Source: Gp6-AA40 sp050742535
GTDB lineage: Bacteria; Acidobacteriota; Vicinamibacteria; Vicinamibacterales; UBA2999
DNA length: 10,640 nucleotides
Assembly: GCA_050742535.1 (NCBI GenBank)
Contig: JBOGIQ010000203.1
Coordinates: 1 to 10,640, forward strand
Direction: 5' to 3'
Below the pieces are notes generated by a model. It had not been told where the DNA came from. It was given only the letters and a program-made list of their open reading frames with translations, and searched no databases. Made by a program: the position numbers and the translations under genes. Shown here one piece after another: positions 7,241 through 10,640 of the stretch; the stretch's first letter is position 1; each line of letters starts with the position of its first letter.

Positions 7241-8153
7241 GCGCCCCGCTGAGAGCATAAAGACCCATCGCCAATCCAACGACGCTGCCAATCGATCGCG
7301 AGAGCTCGAGATAGTCGACGAGGGCACTTTCGATGGCAGAAGCAGTGACGCCGTAGACCCGCAAACAGATCGCCGCCAGTGCCAGAGCAAACGCCGAGCG
7401 CTCGGTCTCCGAATCCTTCTGCAGCGACTGCAGCGCGGCACGGACGACGGCCTCGGCGCGGCGATCCTGCATCGCCATCAGGGCAAGAGCGGTCGTCGGG
7501 ACATACGGCCAGAGCTCCTGGCCGTACACGTTCGAGTTGCCGTAGTTCCAACCTCCCCGGCGGGATGCGCGATCGACTAGCAGTCGTTCACCCGCCAAGA
7601 TTCGCACGTCAATCGCAGACGACTGCCCGATGCCCTGGCGACGGGCGCTCTTGAGCGCCAGCAGCGACCAGGCAGTCGGCTCGACCCAGCTGAACGTCTG
7701 GTCGATCCAAGGCCATGCTTGCAGACTGTTGTCCTGACGGATCGCGTCGGACTGCGGCAGGGCCATCCCCTGAGTGGAGACGAGATTCGAAACAATCGGC
7801 GCCGCGAGCGGGCGACCGTCAGGATGCTGGAGCAGCACCACCGCGGCCAACGCGTTGAATGCGACGTTCACGGGCGCGCCGGGAACGTCAATCAGCCATC
7901 CCTTCTGTGCCGGCCAGCCGCGGAGCGGAGCGATGTCCACGGTGGCCCCGCGGTGACGCGCCAGGGCTAGCAGCGCCCAGCATGTGGACTCGAGGCGTCC
8001 GGCCCTGCCGGGGTAATACCCCCACGCCCCGTCGCGGCGCCGGCTCTCTGCGAGCGCCTGTGACAATTCCGCGGTAAACAGAGTGCGGTCTCTCGCGGGC
8101 TTTGGCGCAGCCGTCGTGCTGGATTGTGAAGCTCTGGCGTTAGCCGGGGTCAC
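7215..8153 (-). CDS. Alpha/alpha-toroid protein with prenyltransferase/squalene-cyclase repeats
   Basis: The protein has 312 residues and no signal peptide or transmembrane helix, so it is predicted cytoplasmic. At least three repeats of the squalene-oxidocyclase/prenyltransferase type are visible: GAWGYYPG, then ESTCWALLAL (42-64); WVEPTAWSLLAL (156-167); and GGWNYGNSNVYG, then PTTALALMAM (200-228). The DXDD acid motif of class II cyclases is absent, the matching place reading VEPTA. I also see no full set of zinc ligands of protein prenyltransferases. At about half the size of squalene-hopene cyclase it is probably a binding or accessory toroid rather than a cyclase. The start is GTG at 8153: there is no ATG nearby and an in-frame stop at 8187-8189 closes the frame upstream. 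It is the first gene of the operon with DUF362 and GT87, overlapping the former by 26 bases. Function is unknown. Confidence 0.78.
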   Translation of the reverse strand: MTPANARASQSSTTAAPKPARDRTLFTAELSQALAESRRRDGAWGYYPGRAGRLESTCWALLALARHRGATVDIAPLRGWPAQKGWLIDVPGAPVNVAFNALAAVVLLQHPDGRPLAAPIVSNLVSTQGMALPQSDAIRQDNSLQAWPWIDQTFSWVEPTAWSLLALKSARRQGIGQSSAIDVRILAGERLLVDRASRRGGWNYGNSNVYGQELWPYVPTTALALMAMQDRRAEAVVRAALQSLQKDSETERSAFALALAAICLRVYGVTASAIESALVDYLELSRSIGSVVGLAMGLYALSGAHDVDGFRL

Positions 8154-8187
8154 TGACGATCTTATCGGACCGACCGAGGGAATCGCT

Positions 8188-8216
8188 CACCAGCCCGGCT
8201 CGGCGGCACCAGCCCG
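8188..8216. repeat. Pair of 10-base direct repeats upstream of the toroid operon
   Basis: CACCAGCCCG occurs at 8188-8197 and again, unchanged, at 8207-8216, a 19-base period (nearly two helical turns). The pair lies 35-63 bases upstream of the GTG start at 8153 and downstream of the radical SAM gene's terminator, so it is in promoter territory. It could be a two-site operator. A chance origin in GC-rich DNA is possible. Confidence 0.4.
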
Positions 8217-8230
8217 CCGGATCGTGCCCA

Positions 8231-8269
8231 AAAACAAAAAAAGGCCGGCGATCCGAAGACCGCCGGCCT
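8231..8269 (-). terminator. Intrinsic terminator of the radical SAM gene
   Basis: On the minus strand a 12-pair stem (one arm 8258-8269, the other 8242-8253, including one G-U pair) is closed by a UUCG tetraloop at 8254-8257 on a C-G pair. It is followed at once by a run of Ts broken by a single G (8231-8241). This is a textbook rho-independent terminator about 66 bases after the radical SAM stop codon. It isolates that gene from the toroid/DUF362/GT87 operon downstream. Confidence 0.92.
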
Positions 8270-8273
8270 CTTC

Positions 8274-8337
8274 CCTGATTCCTGACGCCTGATTCCTGGA
8301 CCAGCCCTTAGGCCTTGGGCCTTATTCCTGAGGCCTA
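8274..8337. repeat. Short direct and inverted repeats in the 3' tract of the radical SAM gene
   Basis: CCTGATTCCTG occurs at 8274-8284 and 8288-8298, three bases apart, and ATTCCTG returns at 8324-8330. TAGGCCT at 8309-8315 forms a perfect 7-base inverted repeat with AGGCCTA at 8331-8337, the latter covering the stop codon. The tract is built of AGGCC and ATTCCTG words and looks like an intergenic repeat. It fills the gap between stop codon and terminator. Confidence 0.55.
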
Positions 8338-10428
8338 GACGATGTCCTTGTGGGTGACTTCCTGGACGTCCTGCTTCTTCTTGCCGCCGAGACCTTGAAT
8401 CTGCAGCGTCGGCTGCTCCTTGAGCACCTGTTGGCGATACAGCCGTTCCATCTCCATGTGCTGCCGGATCTCGTCGGGCGTCATCTGCGCCTTCTTCCGC
8501 GCCTGGAGCTTCTCCTCGCGCGCGTTCTTGGCGATGCCGAGGTCGTCGAGGTCGTGCTGCACGCCGGCGGCCACGGCCTCCGCGTTCAGCTGCAGCGTAT
8601 GGTCCTTGCTCGCGAGCGGGACGTTCTTGTTGCCGGCGAAGATCTCATGGCGGCCGTGCTCTTCGTACCACTTCGTGAGCGTCGCCGTCATGTGCATCTT
8701 CTCGAGGATGTTCCGCCAGCCGATGCCGGTGTTGTAGGCGCAGAACGAGATCTCACCCTGCTGCGTGCCGTAGGGGATGATGCACATCTCGGTGCGGCGG
8801 AAGTCGTAGTTGAAGAGGTCCTGGAACCACATCCCGGCGATGAACAGGAAATTCCAGCGATCCGACCGTCGCTGTTCGATGTCGGCCTTGGTCCGGTCGC
8901 CGCTGACCTTGCCGTAGTCCTTGCCGGTGGCGCCGAACGTCTTGTCGAACTTCTTCATCAGATCGGCGATGCGGAAGTGCGTTGGCGCTTTGAACGGGTC
9001 GTAGTTGCGCATCAGCGCGAGAGCCATCCCGACGATCGACAGCTTCTTGCCGCGCGCAGCGTCGTTGACCTTGGCGACGTCCCTGGCCAGCTGATCGGCG
9101 TTGAGGAACGCGGTGACCGGAACGGCTTCCTTGGTTTCCTTGTCGATCATCACGGCCATGCCGATGCCGCAGTTCGGGTGGCACCCGCACGTCAGCTGAC
9201 CCCACTCACGGTCCGGCCCGTGGACGACGTCGGCCCAGTCGGTGAATGTCGACATGAACGAAATCGGGAACCAGTCGCGAATCGGCTCGCCGATGCCCGT
9301 CTGGTTTTTCACGTCGTGGGCGAGGTGCGACAGCGTGTAGCGCTGCGCCGCGCGCCGCTCGGGCGTGACCTCCTCGTCGCGCCCGGTAAAGGACACCGGC
9401 TGGAACGACAGGAAGTTGATCCGCTTCGGGTTGTCGAGCGCGAATTCGATGACGCGGCCAACCTGCTCGTTGTTGACGCCGTTGACGATCGTGATGACCG
9501 GCACGATGTCGACGCCGGCCTGATACAGGTTCTCGATCGCGCGCAGCTTGACGTCGAACAGGTTGCCGACGCGGCGATGCGAATTGGCGGCGTTGCCGAT
9601 GCCGTCGAACTGCAGGTAGGCGTAGCGCAGGCCAGCTTCGGCGGCAGCCTTGGCGAACTCCGGACTCTTGGCGAACTCGATGCCGTTGGTGGCCGCCTGC
9701 ACCGAGTTGTAGCCGACCTTCCGGGAGTAGCGAATCGCATCCAGGAAGTACGGCGACATCGTCGGCTCGCCGCCGGAGAACTGGACCGACATCTGACGCC
9801 GCGGTTTGATCGTGATCGCGTTGTCAAGGACCTGCTTGATGTCTTCCCAGCTCAGCTCATGGACGAAGCCGACCTGGTTGGCGTCCATGAAGCACGGGTC
9901 GCACATCATGTTGCAGCGGTTGGTCAGGTCCACCGTCAGGACCGAACCGCGTCCGTGCAGCACCGTCGAGGATCCGTGATTGTGGAGCTTCTCGTCGTTG
10001 TGCGCGCGGATGTCGCGGCCGGGGAACGATTCTTCGAGGTGCTTGAAGAACGCGGCATCGATCGCCATCACGTCCTCGAAGTGGCCGTGCACGGGGCAGT
10101 CCTTCACCATCAGGATCTTGCCGTCGCGCTCGAGAATGGTTGCCTTGATCTCGCCGACCTTCTCGTTCAGCAGGACGCTGACGTCCTTCTTGCCGTCGAG
10201 AATGTCCTGCCGCGCCTCGCGCGTGCAGACCGGGCACAGCGAGTCGGTCTCGCGCGGCCAGCCGAGCTGAGGCTTGGTCTTCTGCCACGACTTCTGCAGT
10301 GGCTTGTCGGACCAGCGGGGCGTGAATGAGGGATTCTGTTTGATCCGGTTGGCGGTGCTGAACACGTGCCAGAGACCATTGGCGGTCACCGCCAATCCCT
10401 TTTCCACGTATTTCATCGGCGCATGCAT
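8335..10428 (-). CDS. Radical SAM protein of the tetraether/membrane-spanning lipid synthase (Tes-like) type
   Basis: This is a 697-residue radical SAM enzyme, starting at the ATG at 10428 because AGGAGAA lies 7 bases upstream; a TTG at 10464 lacks support. The N-terminal part has ETDSLCPVC (60-68) and DCPVHGHFEDV (110-120), a cysteine-rich site preceding the barrel. The S-adenosylmethionine cluster motif is RCNMMCDPC, with Cys172, Cys176 and Cys179, and GGEP follows at 219-222. Further cysteines in CGCHPNC (414-420), MCIIPYG (Cys549) and ISFCAYNTGIGWR (Cys563) suit extra iron-sulfur clusters. This order matches the archaeal Tes family (MJ0619-like), which joins lipid tails by carbon-carbon bonds, and its bacterial relatives proposed to make membrane-spanning diabolic acids. 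That role is inferred here. A lysine- and glutamate-rich tail (about 625-697) extends the protein beyond the archaeal size. It is flanked by its own leader and terminator, so it is probably monocistronic. Confidence 0.8.
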   Translation of the reverse strand: MHAPMKYVEKGLAVTANGLWHVFSTANRIKQNPSFTPRWSDKPLQKSWQKTKPQLGWPRETDSLCPVCTREARQDILDGKKDVSVLLNEKVGEIKATILERDGKILMVKDCPVHGHFEDVMAIDAAFFKHLEESFPGRDIRAHNDEKLHNHGSSTVLHGRGSVLTVDLTNRCNMMCDPCFMDANQVGFVHELSWEDIKQVLDNAITIKPRRQMSVQFSGGEPTMSPYFLDAIRYSRKVGYNSVQAATNGIEFAKSPEFAKAAAEAGLRYAYLQFDGIGNAANSHRRVGNLFDVKLRAIENLYQAGVDIVPVITIVNGVNNEQVGRVIEFALDNPKRINFLSFQPVSFTGRDEEVTPERRAAQRYTLSHLAHDVKNQTGIGEPIRDWFPISFMSTFTDWADVVHGPDREWGQLTCGCHPNCGIGMAVMIDKETKEAVPVTAFLNADQLARDVAKVNDAARGKKLSIVGMALALMRNYDPFKAPTHFRIADLMKKFDKTFGATGKDYGKVSGDRTKADIEQRRSDRWNFLFIAGMWFQDLFNYDFRRTEMCIIPYGTQQGEISFCAYNTGIGWRNILEKMHMTATLTKWYEEHGRHEIFAGNKNVPLASKDHTLQLNAEAVAAGVQHDLDDLGIAKNAREEKLQARKKAQMTPDEIRQHMEMERLYRQQVLKEQPTLQIQGLGGKKKQDVQEVTHKDIV

Positions 10429-10435
10429 GCGTCTC

Positions 10436-10442
10436 TTCTCCT
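10436..10442 (-). promoter_or_regulatory. Ribosome binding site of the radical SAM gene
   Basis: AGGAGAA on the minus strand, seven bases before the ATG at 10428, is the strongest Shine-Dalgarno sequence in the window. It fixes the start against the TTG at 10464. Confidence 0.75.
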
Positions 10443-10556
10443 GGCGAAGTCCCGCCGTAGCCAACTCGGCGAAGCCATGGTTGCGCTATGGCGAGGGCGG
10501 ACGATCTGCCCATGATAGGGGCCGAAATTGCGTTTTTGGGCTGATTTCCAGCTAAG

Positions 10557-10588
10557 TGGCGTATTCGGGGGCCGATTGGCGCATCCGG
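10557..10588. repeat. Imperfect 12-base direct repeat upstream of the radical SAM gene
   Basis: TGGCGTATTCGG (10557-10568) and TGGCGCATCCGG (10577-10588) agree at 10 of 12 positions and are exactly 20 bases apart, about two helical turns. They lie 129-160 bases upstream of the radical SAM start. They may be operator sites; no regulator can be named. Confidence 0.4.
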
Positions 10589-10604
10589 CTGGTGGACGGC
10601 TTAG

Positions 10605-10627
10605 CCGACCTTATTGGTCGGATTTTT
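10605..10627 (+). terminator. Hairpin with T-run, terminator-like on the plus strand
   Basis: CCGACC (10605-10610), loop TTATT and GGTCGG (10616-10621) form a perfect 6-pair stem followed by ATTTTT. As an intrinsic terminator it works only for plus-strand transcription, yet no plus-strand gene is seen between 4057 and this point. It may end a gene-free or antisense transcript, or be a leader hairpin of a minus-strand RNA. Confidence 0.45.
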
Positions 10628-10640
10628 ACGTAGCTGCTCA

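Noticed and set aside
7241..7441. N-terminal extension of the DUF362 protein
   Set aside because: The extra 67 residues are Arg/Ser-rich, lie within the coding region of the toroid gene and would bury the twin-arginine signal.
7215..8153. Squalene-hopene cyclase
   Set aside because: The protein is about half the expected length and lacks the DXDD motif, so only the repeat fold is claimed.
8350..10329. 659-codon open frame on the plus strand
   Set aside because: It is antisense to the well-supported radical SAM gene. Its product is low-complexity and rich in Val, Leu, Arg and Asp without a recognisable domain, a common mirror effect of GC-rich codon bias.
10429..10464. TTG start 12 codons upstream for the radical SAM gene
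   Set aside because: The strong ribosome binding site lies between it and the ATG at 10428.
10443..10474. GGCGAAG direct repeat and small CGCCG/CGGCG hairpin in the radical SAM leader
   Set aside because: The stem is only five pairs and the words are common in GC-rich DNA; too weak to call a regulatory element.

Overview
The window comes from a GC-rich bacterial chromosome, most likely Acidobacteriota and possibly class Vicinamibacteria. Three things support this. One protein belongs to the TIGR03435/DUF3738 family, which is expanded in Acidobacteria. One is a Ser/Thr kinase with a transmembrane helix and a PD40/TolB-like propeller, an architecture typical of that phylum. One is a radical SAM enzyme resembling tetraether-lipid or membrane-spanning-lipid synthases, and acidobacteria are known for membrane-spanning iso-diabolic-acid lipids. 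No rRNA, tRNA, insertion sequence or CRISPR array was seen.

Left part (1-1157, minus strand): two short-spaced genes. The first encodes a 261-residue multi-pass membrane protein with a clear internal duplication. Seventeen bases downstream follows a secreted protein with a signal peptide that runs off the window. Neither is a family I can name. A 77-base divergent intergenic region separates them from the kinase.

Middle (1235-4812): a 940-residue receptor-like Ser/Thr kinase on the plus strand. It converges, with only 6 bases between stop codons, on a minus-strand DUF3738 gene. The signal peptide and mature domain of that DUF3738 gene lie in different frames, so it carries an apparent frameshift.

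Right-centre (4908-8153, minus strand): a tightly packed three-gene operon, in transcription order an alpha/alpha-toroid (squalene-cyclase/prenyltransferase repeat) protein, a Tat-exported DUF362 protein and a GT87/DUF2029 membrane glycosyltransferase. The first two overlap by 26 bases and the last two by 4. The set suggests an envelope or isoprenoid-linked modification function, but this is inference.

Right end (8231-10640): a 697-residue radical SAM protein with a CxxxCxxC motif, a GGEP motif and extra cysteines in the arrangement of the Tes family. It has a strong ribosome binding site. It ends in a repeat-rich 3' tract and a near-perfect intrinsic terminator with a UUCG tetraloop, which makes it a separate transcription unit. 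Its upstream region carries a 20-base-spaced direct repeat and a hairpin that would act as a terminator only on the opposite strand.
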